Part shown: one piece after another, positions 21,891 to 33,451 of the stretch
Position numbering within the stretch: position 1 is the first letter of the stretch
How the letters are laid out: every line of letters begins with the position of its first letter
NCBI GenBank assembly: GCA_015179025.1
Contig: WHUX01000128.1
Location: 62,001-126,000 of the forward strand
Source: Terfezia claveryi
Lineage: Eukaryota; Ascomycota; Pezizomycetes; Pezizales; Pezizaceae
Direction of reading: 5' to 3'
Length of the DNA: 64,000 bases
Program-made: the position numbers and the translations under genes
The notes under the pieces: model-generated
What the model was told of the DNA's origin: nothing
Seen by the model: the letters and a program-made list of their open reading frames with translations, nothing else
Database searches by the model: none

Positions 21891-23990
21891 TTATATATAC
21901 TCAAAACAGGCCTCTGTGGCCTCGTATGTCTCTTCCCCCTCCTTCCGCCAGTCTTGTGTATCTAGTTCCTCCCAGCTGTTCCTTTCGCGGAGGAGAGATG
22001 CTCTTTCTCGTCTGAAGCGTGGGCAGTAGAAGGTGATATGGTACCCATCCTGTATTGGATGGCCGCACTCGCACGCCACTGTATCGGATTTGCCTATGTA
22101 ATGGAGCCATTTCTTCTGTGGTCCTCGGTCGACCCACATCCAGATGTAGGCGGAGAGCGCTCGTCTGTTCCAAGTGGATACACAGTGTACGCCGTACCCT
22201 GTGTTTGTTCTTGCTTGCTTCCGGACCGCCTTGGAGGCTGCACGCAACCCCCCTCCCGTGACGGTGTAAGGTGTCCCCCGGGTATGGCCCAATATTGATT
22301 CGAAATCCGCCCTCCGGTCCGCACGTTCGTTACCCTCGATCCCAATGTGGCCCCGCACCCAGGCTATTTTGACGTCTCTTCTGCCTACTCATGTTGACGA
22401 TGGCCTGGACGGCGGCTCGTGAGTCCGATAGGATGGCGACCATGTCGGCCTCTTCCGTTTCTAATGCGAGCTGGACTGCGTATAGCTCGCCGTCGGTTAT
22501 CGGTTACTGTGGCTAGCCCTCCTAAATACCCGCTGTAAGTGGACTCCCGATCCCCTCTCCCTCTACGTTCCATTGAGTGTACCCCGCTGGCTACGCCCTC
22601 CTCCCTTCCTGTCCCATCTGTGAAACAGACCCGCCACCCTTCATCTAAGATCCTTGGCACCGAGCCGGCCCAGCACCCCAGCTCCTTCGATCTTGCGTCG
22701 GTTGGTTCCATGATGTTCTGATAGTCTATTGCAAAGACTCGGGTGTCCTCTCTGTTGCCAAAGGATAGCTCGTTTGGGTTATCGGCTGCTGTCTTAAAGA
22801 ACGCCTCAGCTATAGGACTATCCCGTTGTAGGTGTGGGTTGGATCCATCTGTCCAAGTTGCATAACCGGGGGCGGGCTGCTGCCAGGAATGCTCGGATCT
22901 CCTCGTCTCCTGTCTTTAATGCTCTGGCAGCCCATGACCTGGATACATCGTCCAGCTTGTCTATCAGTGGCTCTACGTTTGCTATCCACCCTAACTTCTC
23001 ATGACTGCTTCCATGGTAGGCTCCAGTGATTTTCCTTAGTGCCTTATATTCTAGTCTGCGGAAGGGTTCACACTTACTTACCATGCCCGGTCTGTTGTAG
23101 AGCTCGGCGCCCTAGGTGAAGATCGGTCTTACCGCACCCGTGTAAAGGGCTCTGAGTGCTACTGGGCTCATGCCACCATTGGAGTTGCCTAGGCGGACTA
23201 ATGTGTTGAGGAGGTCGGCTGCCTTCTTTGTGCGGCGTTTGATGTGTTCATCCCAGTTGAGAGTGTTCCTCACATGAATACCTAGGGTTGTGCACGATGA
23301 TGACTTTTTCCAATGGAATCGACTCTGCTTTCCTTAGCTGGGTTCCATTTTAGCTTATCCTTATCTGCCTCTGTTATAAGTGTCGAGTTGACTGTGTCAA
23401 CGATCTTGTTATGGCTTCGAGTAGGAAGGTTGGAAATGATCAGTGGGTTGATGTCATCCACGTAACTGAATAGCCGTATTTCTATGATGGGTGGTGGGGG
23501 CAGGTAGTGATTCTGCTGCAGTGTCTGCTTGGCTCATGAATTCCCCTCAGCGTATTTTCACATCTTGTCAGGGTGCCGGCGACGTAGATTAGCCAAATAG
23601 TCGGGGAGAGCGGAGATCCCTGAGGTGTGCCCTCTTATTGCCTTGACCACGTATGGAGCCGTCCCATACAATGTTGAAGGATCGCTGACCTAGGAAGCCG
23701 TTTACGTACGAAGTAAGGTGTTCTGGTGTCTGAGCATCTTTGAGGAGCTGAATTGTCCTAGGGTTTCTAGAAGACGTTATTAAAAGCTGAAACAATATCT
23801 TTTCCCAATAGCGTTGCCTTTCTCCCCCCTTTGATAGCTCTCTCGGCATGAGATGTTGTAAGCATCATTGCATTCATTGCACCAATAGCTGACCTCTTCT
23901 TTCGTGATCCGTACTGCAGCTTGTGGAGGTCTGCAACTCGTCTGCCAGCACTTTCTCTGCGAGTTTGCCAATAGTAGGTAGGGTTTCTTT
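21891..23990 (-). mobile_element. LINE remnant (RT plus RNase H), 5'-truncated and frameshifted
   Basis: On the minus strand, about 23850-23450 carries reverse-transcriptase pieces (TSYVNGFLGQRSFNIVWDGS; SPLSPTIWLIYVAG; SYVDD at 23453-23467). About 23084-22818 is the RT C-terminal region (PFRRLEYKALRKITGAYHGS). About 22690-22385 starts an RNase H (VCFTDGTG), and 22358-21891 ends it (GHIGIEGNERADRRAD) with a CCHC-like tail (CECGHPIQDGYHITFYC). This layout is typical of fungal Tad1/I-like LINEs. Several frameshifts separate the pieces, and no 5' ORF or poly-A tail is visible. Confidence 0.85.
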
Positions 23991-24278
23991 CCTTCTCGTA
24001 TCCATGACTTTCACCCCAACCCTGCCAGAGCGAGGTCTTCCTTCACTATGCGGAGTTAAGGGCTGCCCGTAGCAATGCTTCGATAGAGCCCTTTACGAGG
24101 TAACCCCGATGAAAACCCAACCAAAGAATTTGTCCTCCGAGCTAACTATACACGAACAGTTGATCTTCAACCTAAGTCAAGATTCGAGAAAAATTTTTCA
24201 ACCAGATCCACTGTGTGTTCCTCCCCACCATCCTTTATCTTCTTCATCTGCCACTTTTGCTCATCCATTTCTTCTCAA

Positions 24279-24600
24279 TTACCCTACCTCCGCCCAAGGT
24301 CTTCCCGACATGGACAGAGTAGAACTATATGCCTGCCTGTCTCTACATGCCCTCCACATGTTCAGCATATAGGGTCGATGGTATCGTCCAACTTCGCCCA
24401 CCAGGCATTCCTGCCACTGGCACTCTTCTCTCTTTTTCCCTAGTCTGGTTGCACTACCTCTCGAGGACTCATTCCCCGGGATCCCAACATGGGCTTTAAC
24501 CCACCCGAGCCTCATGCTACCCACCCCCACTTCATTTTCCCTTTTATTGATCAAGTCAACTACCTCTACCAGCTCAGCTGTTCTTGCTTTCCCTCTCCTC
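24279..24600 (-). mobile_element. Second LINE RNase H fragment
   Basis: On the minus strand LGWVKAHVGIPGNE (about 24510-24470) is the C-terminal RNase H motif of a fungal LINE. A related motif already exists in the remnant at 21891-23990, so this is a separate copy. It has no complete frame. Confidence 0.65.
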
Positions 24601-24719
24601 CCTGCCTTCTTGAAGGATCGATGACCCCATGTTGTTTGGCTTGCTCCTGGAGCGGTTCCGGCCCAAGTTTGAACACTTTAAGAGGGTTGCCAAGGAAATG
24701 CGGATGACATTGTGGAGGC

Positions 24720-25018
24720 CTTAGTAGCTGCAAATTAACTGCAGAGGGCAAACCCTCTGAAGGGATGGGTGGAGGGATGGGTGGACAGGATCAGGAGGAG
24801 GGAACAAGAGAGTGGCTATTGTCTGAGGAGGTACGGTTGGGTGTATCCAACAAGGATGCGTTTCAAGAGGTTAAGAAGTCAATGCAATGGCTAGTTGCTA
24901 CATTGAAGGACTAAGCTGCAGCGCTGTATGTAGATGCGGCTCCATTAAATAACCGTATGTACGTACGAGACGTTGCCACTCGCTACGCTCACGTAAAACC
25001 TGGGGGGGCGAATGTAGG
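24720..25018. other. Unannotated repeat-like spacer
   Basis: Short direct repeats (GGGATGGGTGGA) occur near 24760-24785. No gene is recognised. It abuts the pogo-type element. Confidence 0.3.
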
Positions 25019-25020
25019 TA

Positions 25021-25736
25021 CAGGCAAACCTCTATAATAGCATCCTCTATAATTGCATAACTTGGCTATTAGCATTGTACCCCTCGGTCCCGAGTTTGGG
25101 ACTATGGCAAAAATAGCATAACTCTGTAATAGCATGCATTGCAGTTTACCGGTCCCAATCCTGCAAAGTGCTAACGATATACCCTGCATATCTACCTACA
25201 ATGATAGCATGGGGGCGGACCCAACTGATGAAAATTTGCAGAGTGCGGAGATTTGTACTTTGATCTCTACATCTATAATGGATACATCTATCAGTTCAAT
25301 TGCAATCGAACCTAGCCTGCTTGATCAACATAGAGTAGACCCCAAATCACTCCGCCGTCGAGAGGTTGATCCAACAGATAGTGACCGCTTCCAGTTGTTT
25401 TCGCATGCACAAGGACATCCAAAGGCAACAAAGTGGGAGTTGGCACAGTGGTTTAATGTTAAGTTCAAGAAGGAAATCAATCAATCCACTGTATCTCGTA
25501 TCCTATATTTGTCCAGAAGCCATGAAGTGTAGAGCTAATATGAGCTCAGGGATTTTAAACGATTCCGAGTTAGCGGAGGAAATGGAGGTAGTGGGGCAGC
25601 AGGGGGAGCGGGGGAAGTGCAAGCATTATATTACCAGATTCACGTGATGCCAAGCAAAACCTCTATAAATGCATAACTCCTCTAATAGCATTGAACCCCC
25701 CGGTCCCGACGTTATGCTATTATAGAGGTTTGCCTG
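25021..25736 (+). mobile_element. Deleted pogo/Fot1-type (Tc1-mariner) element
   Basis: The termini are CAGGCAAACCTCTATAATAG (25021-25040) and its perfect inverse at 25717-25736. Both ends are flanked by TA, the Tc1/mariner target. Subterminal CGGTCCCG motifs lie near both ends. Only the N-terminal part of a transposase remains, so the element is non-autonomous. Confidence 0.85.
25134..25532 (+). pseudogene. Transposase DNA-binding remnant (CENP-B/pogo HTH)
   Basis: The frame encodes KWELAQWFNVKFKKEINQ followed by STVSRIL (about 25430-25505), which matches the helix-turn-helix of pogo/CENP-B-like transposases. The first ATG is at 25209. No DDE catalytic domain follows; the frame stops at 25530 and the right inverted repeat begins within 200 bp. 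It probably binds nothing functional now. Confidence 0.65.
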
Positions 25737-25974
25737 TAGTTGTCTTGTAACACGGGTGTATTACGATTGCACTCTATACTGCACGCCAGGCTCCACAGGA
25801 AGGCTATACCCCTTAGCATGTACAAACCTGTGATGCATATATCCAAACCCGCCGTGTCACAATCCTGCCTGCCTATATTCATGTTCACAATGTTCAATCT
25901 CAATCTCGCTAAGTTAAATTGGCCTGGAAATGAGGAATTTATTGATTTATTAAACATTATCAATTGGTAATATG

Positions 25975-27280
25975 AGCCTCAAATTCACCATTGTAAATGT
26001 TCACCTCTAATTCAGCATCCAACTGAGCCCAGTATCCTCATGCACAATAGCCTGAAAATTGGCATTCATATGAGCCTAGAATTCAGTCCGTATAAGCCCA
26101 GTATCGCCCTGCAAAACAGCACAGATATTCGCATCCATATGAGCCTTGAAGTCACGATCCAAATGAGTCTAGTATCCGTGAGAAAAACGTCCTGAATATT
26201 CGCACCATATGAGCCTTGAATTCACTATCAAAGTGAGCCAGGTAGTATCCCCGTGAAATACAGCCTGAATATTCCCATCATATAACTTTGAATTCACCGT
26301 CCTCATGAGTCCCGCCAGTATTAGCTAGCAAAACAGCTCAGATATTCGCATCCATATTAGCTTAGAATTCACTGTCCACATGAGATTAGTATCCGCGAGA
26401 AAATGTGTAAAAAACCGAGCAGTGGACGCACTGCAATGTATACGGAGGAGAAGAGATATGTATTCGCGATAATAACACACATACAGAAGGGCAGACAACA
26501 TCAGCTTAAATACATGAACAACAGCACCAAGCATACTGATCACGAGAAATGGTAACATTAATGAAAACTTTTGTTCTTCAGCGTTCTTGCCTGATCCGGT
26601 CTTGCCCTTCACTCTTGATCCGGATCCGGCCTTGCCCTTCATATCCCGCTTCCTACTTAGCCGGCAATTATTCTTCAACAAAATGTCCTGAATATTCGCA
26701 TCCATATGAGCCTCGAATTCACCATCCCCATAAGTCCAGTATCTACATGCAAAATAGCATGGGATCACCGCATTCATATGAGTAGTCTCAATCAATATGA
26801 GCCTCGAATTCGCCGTCCCCATAAGGCTAGAATTTACCGTTCTCATGAGCCCAGTATCACCTCGAATTCACCGTCCAAAAGCATTGCCTTGCAAAACCGC
26901 CTGCATATCCGCATCCATATGAGCCTCGAATTCAGTGTCCAAATAAGCCCAGTATTCATTCCCATACAAAAAAGCCTGGATATTCACATCCATATTAGCC
27001 TCGAATTCACTGTCCTAGTATCCACGAGTAAGCCAGCCTGAATATTCACATCCATATTCGCATTGAATTCACCGTACTCATGAGTCCAGTATCACCTTGC
27101 AAAACAGCCTCGAATTCGCCTTCTAAATAACCCCAGTATCCCATATAAAACACCCCAGACATTCACATCCCTATGAGTCTATCTTTGCCTCGGATTCACC
27201 ATCCTTATGAGCCCAATATCACCTTATAAAACAGCCTGGATATTCGCATCTATATTCGCATCGAATTCACTGACTCTGCA
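25975..27280. repeat. Degenerate minisatellite, about 70-bp unit
   Basis: Units carry the blocks ATATTCGCATCCATATGAGC, CTCGAATTCACCGTCC, GAGCCCAGTATC and TGCAAAACAG. Successive CATATGAGCC-type blocks at 26067, 26136, 26206, 26279 and 26353 give spacings of 69-74 bp. Divergence between copies is high. The array is interrupted at about 26395-26680 by an unrelated segment. Confidence 0.85.
26335..26680 (-). other. Unique insert within the 70-bp array
   Basis: This segment lacks the repeat blocks. On the minus strand an ATG-started frame (26638 down to about 26325) encodes a Gly/Lys-rich start (MKGKAGSGSRVKGKTGSGKN) followed by two hydrophobic stretches. It may be chance, because the flanking repeat also leaves frames open. 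I do not call it a gene. Confidence 0.25.
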
Positions 27281-29923
27281 AATCCGCATTACTACAAATG
27301 CAATAGCTTGACGTTGTGCTGTTGACCTTCACATCTAACGCTTGTGCACAAGCGGCAGACTTATTGATCGGATCCTTATGAAACTTAAACCGTAGCACCT
27401 CGTCAGGTCTACAGACGTATCATAGGTATAAGGGTTGCCGGAGGCAGTCCCTTAATGCTCCGTGGTTCTTGTCCATATCATATGATCGCTTTCCCGCAAT
27501 CATTAGATACACTTGCACCGCACTGCTCAGAGTGCACCTAGGCTCCGTAAGGATATCCTAGGGTCGTTCTTTATTGGCACAAGCTCCTATAGGCGGGCTG
27601 GATGTCACCCCGTGACAGGTTTAACGTAAAAAAACAGCAATGAGGCGGTTAAAGTTGTGTATTTCGTGCGCATCAGTTCACGACCCTCAAGACTGGCGCC
27701 GGCAGTTGCAAAGCGCTCTTCGAACCGCTTGCTAGAATCGATAGCAGCTGCAGCAAATCGTCTGCAGGGACTTTATTGCATGCAATCTCATATCTTCACC
27801 GCAATTGAGGGTTGTCATTTGAATAGAATTCATAAGGTATTGCGGATACGTAAACTGCTCAACAGCGCAACAGCGAAACAAGCATGCTTTGCATGCGTTG
27901 TGTTGAAGTGCAGCAACATCACTGGCTGTCACGGCATTGAGCTAAATCGATAGGGCGTCCCGAGGCTAGGGAAAAGGCTTCATTGAAATCCATCGAGGAC
28001 GGCGAGGTTATCATAGGAATACGGTTTGCTAATGGAAAACCAGGAATGGAGCGGGTCTACCTTCAAAATTAAACGCTTTGCTCAAGTAATAGTCTTGCCT
28101 CAGGCAATAGCTGCTAGGCCGCATTGGACCGAACCCTTACGGGGACTAGGCATAACCAGACTAACTAGGCATGGCGTTTGGGCATCGGGAAGGTGCGGAA
28201 TAAATTGGAAATAGTGCATCGTGATTGGCTAGATCGGACGTCTGGGCAGAATGCTTATCTTTAGGTGAGCGCTTTACTCCGAACCGTTATCATCCCTCTT
28301 GCTTTTTTGTTGTCGCGTGCACCACCTCAGCCTCTTGATCCTCATGGCCGGCGGATGACTTTCTATACGAGATTCAGGCATCATCAAGGCCAGCTAAGTG
28401 CATAATTGACCTCCCTTCGTCATTCCAGATCCGAGTATCTGCAAGACACAAAAGGGTGCGTCGAGTGTCAACTGATACCGCGTGCATCTTATACAGCGGT
28501 TATACTCTAATCTCATCTTTACTGCAACCTGGCCCTGGCTATTTTCGTTCATGGTTCCCTGAATCGGAATCTGTATGACATGCCCGACTTATTAAATACT
28601 GATAGATAGGTACTTCGCCTCGGGAACTCCCCAAGCGGTCATCATCTATGAAATTTGATGGTATCCAGTAATGTAGGTAGTCTCTTCCCGGGGATGCTGA
28701 ATCCCTGAAAACGCGAATTGCAAGTACTGTACCATCATAATACAATGTGTCTCTGTATATCAACTTTATTCTCTACCCCCACATATCTCATATCAACAGT
28801 CGATCGGACACCATCATACATATCCCATTAGAGGACAGATATCTTCTGACTGTTTACTTTTTGTGGTTAGTATTTACTCCTCAGATCTCAGATCACCACC
28901 TACCCGGCACTTCTGCACTCACTTGTTCACCCTCTCACACACCTGCATACCCACACATATCACAACACCCCCACACCAAGAGTATTCGTGGATCAAGATC
29001 TGAACTTCATTGATAGTTGAATAATCAGTGTGCTTATTACTCTCTATTTGCATTTTTATTTGGGAAGAGAAAACCCCACGGCGCACGCCTCCAATATACC
29101 AGGGTTCAGTGTTTTATGATTACTGTGATTTTTGGAGAAACGCCAGATTTGGGTTCTAACTATTTCCAACCGTGATCGTTGTCTTGGAAGTCACTGTTAC
29201 CTGGGCATTGCAAATTTGAGGTTCCTTAAAGCGAAGGTAGTTCATTCATATTTTGCAATAGTTCATATCTGTCGTTGGTTGCCTGTACTTGCAATTTTCC
29301 ATCGCTGTTCCGGACTGCACGAGATACTTAAGTGCATTCGGGTCTATTCGCTGAAACGCCAGTTTATCCGATCGAGATCACCGATATTTGGTCGGGATTT
29401 TTTTTCAGTTTTCAACTTCGTCACCATATTCTGTCTAGGATAAATCTGGTACTGAATCGGGAGCAGAGATTAGAAGAGACAGTTTGGAATTCTCACATAG
29501 CATAGACTGGAAATTGACATCTGGAGCGTCAATACCGGGAACCGAAGGCAGAGAAGTAACGGCGACTTAATTTAACCCGGGAAAAGCAAAACCAATCAGG
29601 TATTCCGAGACGTAAAAAGTTGCATTGCTCTTACTCTCGTCTTGTGCTGGGTTAGATGCGCACAACTGTGACACCACCGCAGTATCTCGCTTCGTCCTAC
29701 CCGCTGCACATTTCCCAGGATAACAGCTTGATCCGTGTCTGTCAGGGTCCGATAACGTTTTTGACGGAAAGGTCGATGATATTATAAGAAGGAGGCCCAA
29801 GATTCTGTCCAAATTACAGGCCAATCTACGAGAATTGGATCTATCGATCGAGCTCCACGAGGACATTGAGATTCAGTATAGACGGAGAACTCGGAGTAAA
29901 GAATCAATACCTAATTCCACAAT
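27281..29923 (+). other. Spacer and promoter region of the TamA-like gene
   Basis: No gene is recognised. Pyrimidine-rich, CA-rich sequence at about 28890-28990 and the stretch to 29923 probably include the leader of the regulator starting at 29924. Confidence 0.35.
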
Positions 29924-32900
29924 ATGAGAAAAACAGCAGAGAGCGAGGACACCACCCCACAGCCATTGTCTAATGACTCTACCGAGCAACGCAATTCAGC
30001 TGATGCCCCCAATATTAATACCCCCACGATGCCCAGAATTGGAAACACAAGCACTGGCCACGAAAATCCGATACCATCTCTTCAAAACGGGCCTTTAAGC
30101 AGCAGTACATCCGGTCCACCAAAAGCCGACCAATCAAAGGATTCCACAAGTTCGATAAAGGGCCAAGTCAGTAATCCCTCTGGCAACAGCTGTGATAACA
30201 CTATCATCCCGATAACAAACACCCGGAGTAGAAGAGACCGACCCTGTGACGCTTGCCGCCGGCGGAAGAGCCGGTGTGTTCTCAATGAGGGGACAAGTGT
30301 ATGTGTCTTGTGTCGTTTTCATAACCAAGAGTGCACCTTTGTTCAATCACCACAGCCACGAAGGAGGCGAGCTCCCGTGGACAGCTCTGGCGCAGATAAC
30401 AAGAAAGACCGTGAGAGGGATAATCGGGAGAGAGATGGAGGCGGTCAGAAAGACAGAGAGCGGGAGTCGTCATACTCAAAAAAAAGGTTCGAGATATTTT
30501 CATTCGCCTTCTCGATTCAATCCCCATTTTATTTTCTTGAGAAAAGGTGGGGTATCGAGTTCTGGTCGTAACAGCTTAATCATTGTCGTGCGACGTATAC
30601 CGGCAGACAACAATGCCCAACCTATTCTATAAGTGGGTGATGCATTATCATGCAGCGATATATATATCGAACGAAGATAATGCACGGGAAGCCACTCATA
30701 TATAGAGCGGACCAGTTTGAAGACTGGTGGACGCCAGGTACCATTGTTCCCACACCATTGGACCCTGGAGCCAGAGGCAACCAAGCGATAGTAGAAAAAA
30801 AGGAAAATCGTTATGGTCAATGCTGTCATGATCTCTATTAATGTGCAGAGAGGCTGATTCTAAGTGGATGCATCGTCCCTGAGCTAGATCGAGCGAATCC
30901 CAGACCTCGAGCTTCTACCGCGCCAACAGCCGTAAACGTGCCTCCCGCCCGAGTACACCCCCACCCCCCCACTCACTCCCTTCCAGCAACAATCAAACAA
31001 CACCCGGCAATCCGATTGAGGCCGAAGGATCATCGCCAACACCTCTCGGTCTCCAGCCTGACCGATATGCTATATACCTAGGCCCGACGTCCGAATATGA
31101 AACGATCCTCATCGACTTGGGAACCGTGGGTTCCAGTGACGAAGTGCACTCTCTCCATCATACCCCGAACGCCGTCTTCCGAAGAGCCACTCAAAACGAC
31201 ACCTTCCTGGTTTTACTGGACAATAACATGTCTCCCGACCAGGATACAGGTCAAAATAACACGGAGTTTGACCAGGAGCTCCAGGATGTGGATGCAGTGG
31301 AAGCTATTGTCGCCCCACATGGGCAGGCTTTGATCAACCTTTATTTCAGAGTCGTACATCCGTCATTCCCGATCCTCCACAAAAAGTTGTTCCTGGAAAA
31401 GTATCAACGGTCACACCAGGAGTTTGCCCCTTGCCTACTCTCCGCAGTCTACCTCATAGCTCTCAATTGGCTGAAATATGACCCCGAACTCTCTAGAACC
31501 CCACACCCCCACCCAGATATAGACAAATTGGAGAGGCTGGCGAACCGTTGCATGGGTGACGTGATATCCCATCCAAAGCTTTCGACAATCCAGGCGGGAT
31601 TGCTTATGCTCCAAAGATTGGGGCCGGCAGCTTCAAGTAGATCGTGGGCGTTAACTGCTCAGCTCGTTGCAGTTGGACAAGAATTGGGTCTTCACCTGGA
31701 CTGTATGGAGTGGCGTATTCCCGGTTGGGAGAAGGGGTTACGGAAACGACTTGCCTGGGCATTATTCATGCAGGATAAGTGGGGTGCTCTAACCCATGGC
31801 CGCCCTTCCCATATAACAAGCGTGAACTGGGCTGTGCGGCAAATTGCTCCCGAGGACTTCCCAGAAATCCCCAGAGATGATGAGAATGAAGATGAGGTAG
31901 TAGGGCTCGAGAATGGCAAGCTGTTGTTTATGGAGATGATTAAGTTGACCCAGATCACTGGTGAAATATTGGACGGGTTCTTCACAGTTGAAGCTAGCAG
32001 AACCCTAGAAGGGAAGATCAATCGCGTTTTGGAGAGGGCAAAGCCCATGCAGATCAAGTTGAAAGAATGGTACGCTAGGCTTCCTGATGTTTTGAGAATG
32101 GATAGTGCTTCAAGGGTCCGAAGGCTAAGTTCTAATGGTGAGTGCAATCGCAATTTTTTTTATGTCTCGAAATCCACGTCGATGTCCTGGCTGTGATTCA
32201 TTGATGTCAGAACGTTGCCTCATTGTCGGTTAACATAGCGTATTTCCTTTTTCTCCATACATGACCTTGCATTTGTTGCAGTACAGGGTGTTTGAGGTTG
32301 TTCCCAAAACCGAGCCGGTGAACTAGCGCATGCATTTATTCATGGAGCGGTTGGTGCCTGCATGCACGGTCTATCATTTCATGTCATTATCAATTTTTTT
32401 TGAATATAGTAACTAATAGAAACGTATTTTCGGGGCAACAGGATACCTGCATCTCGCATACTTCGCCACCGAAATAACTCTTCACAGGCAGATACTACGT
32501 ACACTGTCACCCCCACTCACATCACCCCACTCCGTAACTATGCCCGACCCATATCTCCTCCATATATGCCGCTCGGCAGCCAAGACCCGTCTTATCTCTG
32601 CCATGGACTTTGTCAACCGTCTTAAGCCGGAACATCTACAATCGTTTTGGTATTTTGCCTCTAAGGTAAACTTTGCCTTGATCGGGACGTTTGGCTCCCT
32701 CCTATGGGCAACAAGTCCGAATGTCCAGGAGGCGGAGTTTTACAAGGCAAGGTTGGCCGAGTATAGGTGGACTTTAGGTGTCAGTGCAAAGGGTGCCGAT
32801 TTCATGGAGTTTGCGGTTGGTGTATTGGACATTGGTATAGGCCGTGTCCAGCAAGATCAATGGAGAGAGCGGTACTTCAGGAATAATCCTGATCAAGCCA

Positions 32901-33451
32901 TTTCTGCAAACGGAGACTCTGGAGTTGAGAATGCCAGCTTGGGCATGGTTGGCCTTGGCATGGGGGCGGGACTCAGTTCAGGAGAGACGGGGATGGCCGG
33001 TACCGGCAGCATTAGTACCGGCTCAGGTATCACCTCTCCTGCCACCATACCCCCTCCATATATTCCTCCGCCACTTCCTCATATGTCTCCCCCTGTGACT
33101 GGGGATGAAATGGATCAAGATGATGACGACGATGACGATGACGATGATGAAGATCGTCATTCGTTCGGGAATGCTTCTGGGTTCCGTACTGGCCATGGCT
33201 CGGACCATGATATGGATATGGGTTTCATGGGAGACTCCAAATTTGGTCGCTACAACGACGAGCGTGGGGCAGATGGCGCAGATGATGGGGACTCGGAAGG
33301 CAGTGGTTCTTCATATCCTCATCCACCCCAACCTCTCTCCTCCGGATATAACTCACACCACGCATACCAGCATCACTACCATCAATATGGCCATGGTACA
33401 GGATGGCAAGACTCTGGTCAAGGTGCTGGAGCCATGGGCTCCAGCACCTAG
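29924..33451 (+). CDS. tamA: Zn2Cys6 transcription factor, TamA/DAL81 family
   Basis: Three exons fit exactly: 29924-30486, 30888-32137 and 32442-33451 (2823 nt, 940 aa). The introns are 401 and 304 bp; the first has a weak GTTCGA donor, the second a good GTGAGT. The Zn2Cys6 cluster has Cys at 108, 111, 118, 127, 130 and 137 (CX2CX6CX8CX2CX6C). A basic PRRRR follows, then the fungal-specific regulatory domain (YLGPTSEYE; VDLYFRIVHPSFPILHKK-like; QDKWGALTHGRPSH), and after intron 2 the stretch LLHICRSAAKTRLISAMDF. The tail has an Asp run (about 33118-33150) and a His/Tyr-rich stretch. In Aspergillus and yeast, TamA/DAL81 proteins co-activate nitrogen catabolism genes (GABA, urea, allantoin). 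The symbol is given by family resemblance. Confidence 0.88.

Noticed and set aside
26325..26846. 173-codon minus-strand frame through the 70-bp array
   Set aside because: Most of it is the translation of the repeat in shifting phase; open frames are expected in such arrays.
27657..27953. 98-codon Ala/Arg/Ser-rich frame
   Set aside because: No domain, no good start context and no neighbouring exons.
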